Origin: Nanobdellota archaeon
GTDB taxonomy: Archaea; Nanobdellota; Nanobdellia; Woesearchaeales; GW2011-AR9
Assembly (NCBI GenBank): GCA_030695685.1
Contig: JAUYPT010000126.1
Location: forward strand, 1 to 23,246
Direction: 5' to 3'
Length of the DNA stretch: 23,246 nucleotides
Every line of letters starts with the position of its first letter. The stretch's first letter is position 1. This document shows, one piece after another, positions 1 through 6,131 of the stretch. A model generated the notes under the pieces. It worked only from the letters and a program-made list of their open reading frames with translations, was not told where the DNA came from and searched no databases. A program made the position numbers and the translations under genes.

Positions 1-288
1 CCGGGAAAATTGCCTTCAGTCCATTCTCAAATTGCCTTAGAAACACACTTGTTAGAACGAGTTGTCGGAACAAAAGAAGAAGCTGTTGTCAAGCCTCTGG
101 CAAAAAGCGAAGTCTTAATGCTGAATGTTAATTCTTCCGCTACCGTTGGCGTTGTTATTGATCCTTCTAAAAAAAATACTACCTGTGCCTTAAAGAAGCC
201 TATCTGTGCCAATGCCGGCGATAGAATAACGATTTCACGGCGAGTCGGCGACCGATTCCGGCTCATCGGCTATGGAATTTTAAAATGA
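1..288 (+). CDS. Translation initiation factor aIF2 subunit gamma, C-terminal part (5' end outside window)
   Basis: This is the last ~95 residues of the GTPase subunit of aIF2, which brings initiator Met-tRNA to the small ribosomal subunit. The reading frame is open to the window edge (Pro-Gly-Lys-Leu at the start), so the TTG at 10 is an internal codon and not a start. The beta-barrel domain III is recognisable from LLERVVGTKE, the LMLNVNSSATVGVV stretch and the closing ISRRVGDRFRLIGYG, which match the end of archaeal aIF2 gamma. The GTPase domain lies upstream of the window. The stop overlaps the next start (ATGA at 285-288), so the following gene is probably translationally coupled. Confidence 0.93.
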   Translation, partial: PGKLPSVHSQIALETHLLERVVGTKEEAVVKPLAKSEVLMLNVNSSATVGVVIDPSKKNTTCALKKPICANAGDRITISRRVGDRFRLIGYGILK

Positions 289-548
289 GCGATTCTGTTG
301 ATGAAGGATTCCTAGAATGGCTCCTTGAAGATCAGGAAAAGAAAGGTGTTGATATTGACGGCCATTATACGACAATTACTTCCAATCCCGAAGCGCCGCA
401 CCTTACAAGAGCATATACGCTGCGGCAATTGACAGAGGCAATGAAAGAGGGTGAATACTGGCCACTACAGGTGTATAACCTTTTTTACTATGGTCCTACA
501 GGGATGAAAGAAGCGTATGAGCAATCCAAAAAACAGAAAAAAAATTGA
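285..548 (+). CDS. Small acidic orphan protein coupled to aIF2 gamma
   Basis: An 87-residue soluble protein that I do not recognise. It is acidic at the N-terminus (MSDSVDEGFLEWLLEDQEKK) and ends in a lysine-rich tail. The middle is rich in Tyr/Leu/Glu and probably helical (TRAYTLRQLTEAMKEGEYW). No membrane segment, cysteine cluster or known motif is visible. The ATG overlaps the stop of aIF2 gamma by 4 nt, the usual sign of an operon, so a role linked to translation is possible, but nothing in the protein itself shows it. Confidence 0.75.
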   Translation: MSDSVDEGFLEWLLEDQEKKGVDIDGHYTTITSNPEAPHLTRAYTLRQLTEAMKEGEYWPLQVYNLFYYGPTGMKEAYEQSKKQKKN

Positions 549-602
549 AATTCGTGAGCATTCATGAGAAGATTCAAATACTGTATCCACTTATTATGAA
601 TC

Positions 603-941
603 ATGAATAAATTCAAATTGCATCAGGACGGCATTCCATTAGAGGAACTAGCACTACCTGCAGAATTTCAAAGAAGCTTTGAAGAGAGAGGAATTGGAAC
701 TATAGAACAACTGTTAGGAGAAATGTATGCCCTGAAATTTGGAGATCAATCTCCCGCTGGGAAAAAGGTGTATGATGACTACTGCAAACATTTTGAGAAT
801 CATAATCTAACTTATGATCACGTTTATGCAAAGATTTGTGCTCATCTCTCTGCTGAAAAGGTAAAAAAATTTGAAGAAGCCACAAAAAATGCTTCAAAAT
901 ATCATTTGGGAGCATTATCTCATTGGAAAGATCAGAATTAA
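603..941 (+). CDS. Orphan protein with an HhH-like N-terminal segment
   Basis: A 112-residue soluble protein of unknown function. Residues about 11-38 (IPLEELALPAEFQRSFEERG followed by IGTIEQLLGEM) resemble the helix-hairpin-helix-like segment of the bacterial RNA polymerase alpha C-terminal domain and similar 'LGL...L...GI.TIEELL' modules, which bind nucleic acid or protein. The rest is helical and rich in Lys and His (CKHFENHNLTYDHVYAKICAHL). The start at 603 follows a 54-nt gap after the previous stop and no good Shine-Dalgarno is seen. The similarity is short and could be chance. Confidence 0.65.
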   Translation: MNKFKLHQDGIPLEELALPAEFQRSFEERGIGTIEQLLGEMYALKFGDQSPAGKKVYDDYCKHFENHNLTYDHVYAKICAHLSAEKVKKFEEATKNASKYHLGALSHWKDQN

Positions 942-998
942 TCAAAATCATTTTAACTAAAAACGGGATAGCACACCTTACCAATTCCCACCGAAATA

Positions 999-1008
999 TT
1001 TATAAATA
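999..1008 (+). promoter_or_regulatory. TATA box of the cold-shock gene
   Basis: TTTATAAATA preceded by a purine-rich BRE-like CCGAAA. A start site about 25 nt downstream, near 1028, would leave a leader of about 75 nt before the ATG at 1102. That is unusually long for this window, where most genes are leaderless. Confidence 0.6.
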
Positions 1009-1030
1009 AAATATAATAACGCTGTTATCA

Positions 1031-1061
1031 GTTCCAACAGAGCAGACTAAAAAGCTGGAAC
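1031..1061 (+). promoter_or_regulatory. Hairpin in the 5' leader of the cold-shock gene
   Basis: Arms GTTCCAAC (1031-1038) and GCTGGAAC (1054-1061) pair over 8 positions with one A/C mismatch, around a 15-nt loop. The hairpin lies between the presumed transcription start and the Shine-Dalgarno GGAG (1092-1095). A role in temperature-dependent translation is inference. Confidence 0.4.
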
Positions 1062-1101
1062 AAAAAAACAAAAATAGTACGATAAGTATTTGGAGAATAA
1101 A

Positions 1102-1398
1102 ATGGAAGGAACAGTTAAATGGTTTAACAAGAAAAAAGGGTATGGGTTTATCAAAGGCGATGATAACGAAGATTATTTCGTTCATTACACCGCCGTTCCG
1201 CGAGGAACAATGTTAAAAGAAAACGATCGTGTTTCTTTTGAAGGAGTCGATGGCGACCGTGGTAAACAAGCACAAAATGTTACCGTTGCCGGTGGACAAG
1301 CAGCTTCAAAGCAATCTGAAGAAGGCGACTTTGAAGAAGAGTCAGAAGAATCATCTGATCAAGACGCTGAAGAAAAAGCAGAAGAAGATTACGCGTAA
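1102..1398 (+). CDS. Cold-shock domain protein (CspA-like) with acidic tail
   Basis: A 98-residue single-strand RNA/DNA-binding protein. Residues 1-65 form a cold-shock OB-fold starting MEGTVKWFN. RNP1 is KGYGFI and RNP2 is DYFVHYTAV, both with the expected aromatic residues. The last ~25 residues are a Glu/Asp/Ser-rich tail (FEEESEESSDQDAEEKAEED), absent from the compact 66-70-residue bacterial proteins; such tails can limit non-specific nucleic acid binding. The ATG at 1102 is preferred over the TTG at 1090 because GGAG at 1092-1095 is well placed for it. The gene stands alone, with its own TATA box, a hairpin-bearing leader and a T-rich terminator. Cold-shock proteins are patchy in archaea and often acquired from bacteria; the origin here is not determined. 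Confidence 0.92.
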   Translation: MEGTVKWFNKKKGYGFIKGDDNEDYFVHYTAVPRGTMLKENDRVSFEGVDGDRGKQAQNVTVAGGQAASKQSEEGDFEEESEESSDQDAEEKAEEDYA

Positions 1399-1436
1399 TT
1401 TTGTTATTCTTTTTTTATTTATTTTATTATTTTTTA
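1399..1436 (+). terminator. T-rich terminator after the cold-shock gene
   Basis: Directly after the stop codon comes a 38-nt stretch that is almost all T with runs of 7 and 6 T. Archaeal RNA polymerase terminates at oligo-T tracts without needing a hairpin. Confidence 0.6.
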
Positions 1437-1477
1437 AGATTGAAAAGAGTTGATAAAGAGAAGGAGTTGAATGTATA

Positions 1478-1906
1478 ATGGCCGTTACGAAAGGAGATAC
1501 CATTCGGGTTGAATATACCGGTTCATTTGATGACGGCACTATTTTTGACAGTTCTCAAAATCATCAGCGACCGCTCGAGTTTAAAGTCGGCGAGAAACAA
1601 GTCATTCCCGGCGTCGATAACGCTGTTGTCGGCATGAACAAAGGGGAAGAAAAGGATGTTACTATCCCTCCAGCGGAAGGCTACGGCGACCATCATACAC
1701 AATTAGTGCAGAAAGTGCCCAAGAACCAATTGCCACCGGGAGATCCCAAACCAGGCATGATTTTGCTGGCAAGTTTACCCAATGGAGCGCAAATGCCCGT
1801 AAAAATTCTTGAAGTTGGCGATCAGGATGTAACTGTTGATTTAAATCATCCTTTGGCAGGAAAAACACTTCATTTTAAGCTTAAAATTCTGGAAATTAAA
1901 AATTAA
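1478..1906 (+). CDS. FKBP-type peptidyl-prolyl cis-trans isomerase (SlyD-like, short)
   Basis: A 142-residue cytosolic prolyl isomerase/chaperone. The FKBP core is clear: DTIRVEYTGSFDDGTIFDSS at 7-26, then FKVGEKQVIPGVDNAVVGMN. A flap insertion (EGYGDHHTQLVQKVPKNQLP up to NHPLAGKTLHF) marks the SlyD/archaeal FKBP subfamily; this insert binds unfolded chains. There is no His-rich metal-binding tail as in bacterial SlyD. AAGGAG at 1460-1465 serves the ATG at 1478; an ATG at 1471 is in another frame. A second, longer FKBP lies at 8007-8702, so the genome carries both the short and the long archaeal type. The gene converges on the coiled-coil protein with only 5 nt between stops. Confidence 0.93.
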   Translation: MAVTKGDTIRVEYTGSFDDGTIFDSSQNHQRPLEFKVGEKQVIPGVDNAVVGMNKGEEKDVTIPPAEGYGDHHTQLVQKVPKNQLPPGDPKPGMILLASLPNGAQMPVKILEVGDQDVTVDLNHPLAGKTLHFKLKILEIKN

Positions 1907-1911
1907 AGAAA

Positions 1912-2553
1912 TTAAACACAACCAAGCATCTTTTCCCCGTCTTCCAGGCAGATAACTTTATTGTTAGTAATGTCATAGGAATTGATCTGAGGATTATCAA
2001 CACGCTGCTTGCAACAGATATTTTTAGCAGAATTTTCAACAAGAAGAGTATAATCTTCCGTCAGGGAATCTAATTCTTCAGTAATCTTGGCAACTTCATC
2101 GGTCTTTTCCTGAGTAAGCTTGAGGATGGTAGCAGCACTTCCTTCCAATGTTTTTACTTTCTCAGCCAGCGTTGACTCTAATAAGGAAATTGTTGTTTCG
2201 AAGTTAGACTGCGTCGATTCCAATGCTGTTTTGGTTGCAACTGCTTCGGTAAGCGCTGTCGATTTTTGATCTAAATCCTCTTTATACTGTTCGCTTAACT
2301 GCTGGTAAAGAGAAAGATTCTGCCGGGCGCCTGCCAGCTGTAAACGTACATCCTCTATTGTTTCCACCGGTTCTTTCAGCAGATTTGCAGTCACGTTTTG
2401 ATCATCTTCATAAACCCCAAAACCAACAATGGAAGGCTTGGCGAGAATTATAATTAGGAATAGAGAAACAACAACTACACCAATGACAAGCGGCCGTTTC
2501 TTTTTTGGTGTTACTGGCAGCTGGTTCTTTTTTTCATTATTAGGATCTACCAT
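1912..2553 (-). CDS. Membrane-anchored coiled-coil protein with cysteine-rich C-terminus
   Basis: About 213 residues, unknown function. A short basic cytoplasmic N-terminus (to PKKKR, residue ~20) is followed by one membrane helix (~22-38, LVIGVVVVSLFLIIILA). Next comes GFGVYED, a motif often seen just after the membrane helix in Woesearchaeota-type proteins. Residues ~55-165 are a long predicted coiled coil rich in Glu/Leu/Thr/Ser. The end carries a Cys-Cys pair and two more cysteines (NICCKQRVDNPQ, VICLEDGEKMLGCV), which could form disulfides or bind metal. The protein probably faces outward, anchored by its N-terminus. The ATG at 2553 is preferred over the GTG at 2562 because GAGAG lies just before it. 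A TATA-like TTTTTATAAG (about 2609-2618, minus strand) gives a short leader. Confidence 0.75.
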   Translation of the reverse strand: MVDPNNEKKNQLPVTPKKKRPLVIGVVVVSLFLIIILAKPSIVGFGVYEDDQNVTANLLKEPVETIEDVRLQLAGARQNLSLYQQLSEQYKEDLDQKSTALTEAVATKTALESTQSNFETTISLLESTLAEKVKTLEGSAATILKLTQEKTDEVAKITEELDSLTEDYTLLVENSAKNICCKQRVDNPQINSYDITNNKVICLEDGEKMLGCV

Positions 2554-2629
2554 CTCTCTCACATTTAGAAAATAAAATCCCTTTATAATTGTTGCGGTTT
2601 TGGTAACTTATAAAAATTGTATTTAAGAA

Positions 2630-2806
2630 TCAATAAAACTTTTTATTTTGATCTGTTAGTATTTTGTCTATCTCTTTCTTTGATAATCCTAAGAGAACAT
2701 ATAACTCTCTTATCTTAAGATCTATTTTCCTGTATATTTTACCTGTGTTCTCATAGAAACCTTCATCTAACTTACGACGCTCATCTTGTGTATTAGAACT
2801 CCACAC
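2630..2806 (-). CDS. Possible small protein (58 aa) or gene remnant
   Basis: The ~270-nt gap between the coiled-coil gene and CMP kinase holds a minus-strand frame from a GTG at 2806 to a TGA at 2630. The product would read MWSSNTQDERRKLDEGFYEN and continue GKIYRKIDLKIRELYVLLG, then LSKKEIDKILTDQNKKFY. The Lys/Glu/Ile-rich, helix-turn-helix-like composition and normal-looking codons suggest real or formerly real coding sequence. A TAA lies just upstream of the GTG, no Shine-Dalgarno is seen, and I recognise no family. The promoter of the coiled-coil gene lies just past its 3' end. It could be the 3' remnant of a longer gene. Confidence 0.35.
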   Translation of the reverse strand: MWSSNTQDERRKLDEGFYENTGKIYRKIDLKIRELYVLLGLSKKEIDKILTDQNKKFY

Positions 2807-2907
2807 AACAACTTAATCATGAACTTCTTTAATGCCTTCCAAAAATCACTTGTTCAATAACGTAATCAAAGCAAACTTTATTAACTTAATTTTAATCGTT
2901 ATCAATC

Positions 2908-3486
2908 ATGATCATCACCATCTCCGGGTTAGCCGGCAGCGGCAAAAGCACGGTTGCCCAGAAATTAGAGCAAATTTTACACTGGAAACGCATCTATGTT
3001 GGTGGGATTCGCCGGGAATTAGCCAAGAAAAAAGGCATCACTTTAGAAGAATTAAACCAGTATGCCCAGACGCATCCGGAAACTGATGTTGATGTCGATA
3101 CAAAAGCAGCGGCAGAAGCTATCGCCTTGGAAAAAAAAGGAAAAAATGTCATTGTTGAAGGCAGGACGCAGTTCCATTTCTTACCGCAATCATTCAAAGT
3201 CTATATTAAGGTCAGTCCTGCAGAAGCAGCGCGGCGCATTTGGAAAGATCTTCAAGATAAGCAAAAGAAAAAGCAGCGCAATGAAGGAGAGTACAAATCG
3301 CTAGCTACACTCAAAAAATTCATTATCGCCAGAAATGAGAATGATGCCCGGCGCTACCAGAAATATTACGGTTTTGACCATCGGGATGAATCACAGTATG
3401 ATCTCATCATTGATTCTACAACTATCAGTGCTGATGAAGTAGTCAAGAAAATTCTGGAGTATATGAAAAAGAAGCGTTTACAGTGA
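2908..3486 (+). CDS. cmk: Cytidylate kinase, archaeal type
   Basis: A 192-residue P-loop kinase that phosphorylates CMP and dCMP with ATP in pyrimidine nucleotide supply. The Walker A loop is GLAGSGKST at residues 7-15. The CMP-binding region includes VGGIRRELAKKKGITLEELN, and VIVEGRTQFHFLP is the archaeal counterpart of the core strand and arginine. Later come arginine-containing LID segments (RRIWKDLQ and ARRYQKYYG) and the YDLIIDST strand typical of the end of archaeal Cmk. Length fits the family (about 170-195). Transcription probably starts at the ATG: a TATA-like CTTTATTA lies at about 2876-2883 and no Shine-Dalgarno is visible. The fairly basic C-terminus (YMKKKRLQ) is common in the family. 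Confidence 0.92.
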   Translation: MIITISGLAGSGKSTVAQKLEQILHWKRIYVGGIRRELAKKKGITLEELNQYAQTHPETDVDVDTKAAAEAIALEKKGKNVIVEGRTQFHFLPQSFKVYIKVSPAEAARRIWKDLQDKQKKKQRNEGEYKSLATLKKFIIARNENDARRYQKYYGFDHRDESQYDLIIDSTTISADEVVKKILEYMKKKRLQ

Positions 3487-3539
3487 TGATTATACTGCTT
3501 TTTAACAACATTTAAATATATTCTCTTTCACGCACGGCT

Positions 3540-4013
3540 ATGGAACAAGATAAGGTATTAGAACAGTACATTTCTCAGCAAAAAGAGAGATCAACTCAAG
3601 CATTGCAGCGGCTCAAAATAGCGGAAAATGTTTTTAATAATGTAGCAATGTTAAAATCAATGTCAGATAATAAGTTAAGAGTTTATAATTTATCAGAACT
3701 GCACCCGAACGACCACATTGTTAAAAAATTCAAGGATATGGATATAATTGTTATGATGGAATCTCCTGAAGTTAATGATAAATATGCTCCTGTCCTTAAT
3801 GAACTGAATGAATTATATCATAAATATAATGCAAGAACTATGAATGAAGAAGAGTTCAATTTTATTACCAGAACAGGACGCGTAGAGATTCTTAACCGCT
3901 TGTTTGAAAAGAACTACCCTAGTGAAATACCGTATTCTCTTGACGAGTTACGGGCTGAGGTCAACTATGGTGGAGGTAATGGTTTTTATCATTATGGTGA
4001 AACGTATAAATAA
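3540..4013 (+). CDS. Orphan helical protein, 157 aa
   Basis: Not recognised. A soluble, charged protein with a predicted helical N-terminal half (MEQDKVLEQYISQQKERSTQ) and an unusual Gly/Tyr-rich end (NYGGGNGFYHYGETYK). No catalytic motif, cysteine pair or membrane segment is visible. A TATA-like TTTAAATA at about 3511-3518 lies 29 nt before the ATG, so the mRNA is probably leaderless and the gene monocistronic. Confidence 0.7.
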   Translation: MEQDKVLEQYISQQKERSTQALQRLKIAENVFNNVAMLKSMSDNKLRVYNLSELHPNDHIVKKFKDMDIIVMMESPEVNDKYAPVLNELNELYHKYNARTMNEEEFNFITRTGRVEILNRLFEKNYPSEIPYSLDELRAEVNYGGGNGFYHYGETYK

Positions 4014-4080
4014 AAATCTTACCCTAAAACAGCCTGCTCTGTAGAAAATCTTAATTTTAAAATACAAAAAAATTCATTAT

Positions 4081-4101
4081 TTTTATAAACAGCACTGTGC
4101 T
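4081..4101 (+). promoter_or_regulatory. Promoter and operator candidate of the convergent toxin gene
   Basis: A TATA box TTTTATAAAC (4081-4090) lies 22-31 nt before the ATG at 4112, predicting a leaderless mRNA. Directly after it is an 11-nt palindrome, AGCAC-T-GTGCT (4091-4101), between the TATA box and the start site, a position where a bound repressor would block polymerase. Confidence 0.5.
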
Positions 4102-4111
4102 TATTTCTTGA

Positions 4112-4429
4112 ATGTTTAAAGTAGTTGGAACCAACACTTATCTTCGCGAACTCCAAAAATGGCCAAAGCAGGATTATGAATATGCACAAAAAATACCACT
4201 TAAGCTTGCTGAAAATCCTAATGTTGGAAAGCAGTTAAGTTATCCATTTCTAAGAGAAAAGAAGATAGGAGGAAGAAGAATTTATTATCTCATCTATGAA
4301 GATCTTAAATTAGTATTGCTTATTGCAACGAGTGATAAAAAAGATCAACAAGCAACCATTAATCATATGAAAGATAATCTAAAAGAATTCAGAAAGGTAG
4401 CAGAAAAAGTATCTAAGCAAGTCTTTTAA
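4112..4429 (+). CDS. RelE/ParE-superfamily toxin (mRNA interferase-like)
   Basis: A 105-residue basic protein with the layout of small archaeal RelE-type toxins: a helical N-terminal half (TYLRELQKWPKQDYEYAQKI, then LAENPNVGKQLSYP), followed by the beta-sheet part LREKKIGGRRIYYLIYED and LKLVLLIATSDKKDQQATIN. The GGRR-(I)YY-(x)IYED segment and the basic residues beside it match the RNA-binding sheet of this group, whose members cleave mRNA on the ribosome. Unlike usual type II systems, no antitoxin gene precedes it. The matching small antitoxin reads from the opposite strand and overlaps its last 17 nt. Function is inferred from family resemblance. Confidence 0.7.
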   Translation: MFKVVGTNTYLRELQKWPKQDYEYAQKIPLKLAENPNVGKQLSYPFLREKKIGGRRIYYLIYEDLKLVLLIATSDKKDQQATINHMKDNLKEFRKVAEKVSKQVF

Positions 4430-4547
4430 AGCGACCTTCTTTTAGATCCTGCAAACTGCTGGAAAATTGTCTCATTAAGTCAAAATCCAATTGCTCAAGC
4501 TGCTTCAGATGATCATACTCTTCTCTTGGAATAGTTACCGTTTCCAT
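4413..4547 (-). CDS. Small antitoxin (44 aa) convergent with the toxin
   Basis: A 44-residue acidic protein, METVTIPREEYDHLKQLEQL continuing DFDLMRQFSSSLQDLKEGRF and ending KRLA. The 'TVTIPxxEYxxLKxLEx(I/L)D' start and 'SLxDLKxGRxKR(V/L)A' end are typical of short archaeal antitoxins that pair with RelE-type toxins: a short N-terminal strand/helix plus a toxin-binding helix. TTTTATATAT on the minus strand (4571-4580) lies 24-33 nt before the ATG, so the gene has its own promoter and is leaderless. Its stop at 4413-4415 lies inside the toxin gene, so the two mRNAs overlap tail to tail. Confidence 0.7.
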   Translation of the reverse strand: METVTIPREEYDHLKQLEQLDFDLMRQFSSSLQDLKEGRFKRLA

Positions 4548-4570
4548 TATAAAGATTAAAAAGTATAACT

Positions 4571-4580
4571 ATATATAAAA
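4571..4580 (-). promoter_or_regulatory. TATA box of the antitoxin gene
   Basis: TTTTATATAT on the minus strand, placed for transcription starting at or next to the antitoxin ATG at 4547. Confidence 0.5.
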
Positions 4581-4650
4581 TTTTTGCTAAAATCAGCTAT
4601 TTCACTGCGATGCTCGTTAATGGTTGACATCTCGTCAAAAATATAGAAAG

Positions 4651-4660
4651 GTTTATAAAA
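4651..4660 (+). promoter_or_regulatory. TATA box of the DEAD-box helicase gene
   Basis: GTTTATAAAA preceded by the purine-rich GAAAG. Initiation near 4682 would give a leader of about 118 nt, the longest in the window. Confidence 0.6.
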
Positions 4661-4692
4661 CGCTGTTGAATTAACGTTCTTATTAGAAGGCA

Positions 4693-4791
4693 GAAACAGG
4701 GGGTATTGTTAACCAAAATCTTTACTCATTCTGTTTCATAAAAGAGCCCCCCTGGAGAACTCCTGGACTGGTTTTTTTAATTTCTAAGGAG
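4693..4791 (+). promoter_or_regulatory. Structured 5' leader of the helicase gene
   Basis: Two helices are possible: GAAACAG (4693-4699) with CTGTTTC (4731-4737), and CAGGGGG (4697-4703) with CCCCCTG (4748-4754). Their order is A-B-A'-B' and they share CAG, so they either compete or form a pseudoknot. CTCCT (4760-4764) can pair with AGGAG (4787-4791), which is the core of the Shine-Dalgarno AAGGAG serving the ATG at 4800. A T7 run (4772-4778) lies before the Shine-Dalgarno and could act as an attenuator. The pairings are read directly; the regulatory role is inferred. Confidence 0.5.
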
Positions 4792-4799
4792 ATACAAAA

Positions 4800-6101
4800 A
4801 TGTCATTTCAAGAATTACAAGTACACCAAAATATGATTAACGCTCTGAAAGAGCTGGGTATTATAGAGCCAACGCTGATTCAGACTAAGGCAATCCCATT
4901 AATTAAATCAGGAAAAGATTTGATTGGAATTTCCAAGACAGGGTCAGGAAAAACAGCTGCTTTTGGCATCCCCATATTAGAAAAAATTAATCCCGGTCTG
5001 GGCCTCCAAGTGCTGATGATGGCACCGACAAGAGAATTAGCGTATCAGATTTCAGGAGAATTATCAAAATTTTCCAAATATATGCCCTGCCGTATTGCTA
5101 CTATTTTTGGGGGCGTTTCGTTAATCCCTCAAATTGAGCAAATTAAGAAAGCTCATATTGTCGTCGGAACACCGGGACGATTGCGAGACCACCTTGATCG
5201 GGGAAACCTTAATCTCAGCAAACTCACCTGTTTAGTGCTGGACGAAGCAGATAAGATGGTAGAGATGGGATTTATTGAAGATATTGAAGATATTCTTCGC
5301 CATACACCAAAACAGCGGCAGATGCTGTTGTTTGGCGCTACTATATCCCGCGAAATTGATCACATTAAACAGCGCTATATGCATGACTCAGTGATTGCCG
5401 AAGCAGAAGCGCAAGTACAGAAAGAATTATTGCAGCAATTTTATTACAGTGTCAAGCCGCACGAAAAATTCTCATTGCTAGTTCATCTTTTGAAAAAAGA
5501 GCCGACCAGCAGAGTGATCGTCTTTTGTTCTAAAAGATCGACTGTCGAAATGGTCTCTAAGAACTTGCGCAGCCAAGGCATTAAATCAGAGATAATCCAC
5601 GGCAAGTTAAGCCAAAATAAGAGACTACATGTTATCGACAGTTTCAATCATGGAAAATTAGATTTCCTGGTAGCATCAGCTGTCGCAGCACGAGGAATAC
5701 ATGTCGATGACGTCAGCCATGTCTTTAACTATGATTTATCACAAGATCCGCAGGAATATATTCATCGGATTGGACGAACGGCACGGGCAGGATCATCTGG
5801 AAAAGCAATTACCTTGCTGGAACAACGGGATCACGGTATCTTTGCTGAAATTCTTGACCGTTACAAAGTAGATGTTCAGGAAATGCCTCAGGAAAATTTC
5901 CAGCGCCTGCAATTCCAGGCCAACAATTTCCGTTCCAGAGATACTCATCAACGTTTCCATGGTCCACGACGGAATAGCTATCAGCGTTCCGACAGGCGGG
6001 AGAGCAATTCCAATGACGGAAGTTATTCCCAGCCTCGATCTAACGGCCGATCGCGGGAAATGTCCAGAACGAGTAGGGATTATACTCAAAGAAGGTATTA
6101 G
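4800..6101 (+). CDS. DEAD-box ATP-dependent RNA helicase (DeaD/CsdA-like)
   Basis: A 433-residue RNA-unwinding ATPase. Motifs in order: Q motif IEPTLIQ (22-28), motif I SKTGSGKT (45-52), Ia APTRELA (75-81), GG (104-105), Ib TPGRL (124-128), II DEAD (148-151), III GAT in place of SAT (179-181), IV VIVFCSKRS, V AVAARG (294-299), VI HRIGRTARAG (322-331). Motif V is altered: the usual (T)DVAARG(x)D reads SAVAARGIH. After the helicase core comes a ~60-residue disordered tail rich in Arg, Ser, Gln and Asn, likely to add RNA affinity. This layout fits helicases that loosen RNA structure in the cold or in ribosome assembly. The long hairpin-rich leader and strong AAGGAG site point to regulated translation. 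Monocistronic. Confidence 0.93.
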   Translation: MSFQELQVHQNMINALKELGIIEPTLIQTKAIPLIKSGKDLIGISKTGSGKTAAFGIPILEKINPGLGLQVLMMAPTRELAYQISGELSKFSKYMPCRIATIFGGVSLIPQIEQIKKAHIVVGTPGRLRDHLDRGNLNLSKLTCLVLDEADKMVEMGFIEDIEDILRHTPKQRQMLLFGATISREIDHIKQRYMHDSVIAEAEAQVQKELLQQFYYSVKPHEKFSLLVHLLKKEPTSRVIVFCSKRSTVEMVSKNLRSQGIKSEIIHGKLSQNKRLHVIDSFNHGKLDFLVASAVAARGIHVDDVSHVFNYDLSQDPQEYIHRIGRTARAGSSGKAITLLEQRDHGIFAEILDRYKVDVQEMPQENFQRLQFQANNFRSRDTHQRFHGPRRNSYQRSDRRESNSNDGSYSQPRSNGRSREMSRTSRDYTQRRY

Positions 6102-6131
6102 TTTTTATTAAAATTGTTGATTGAATCTCAT

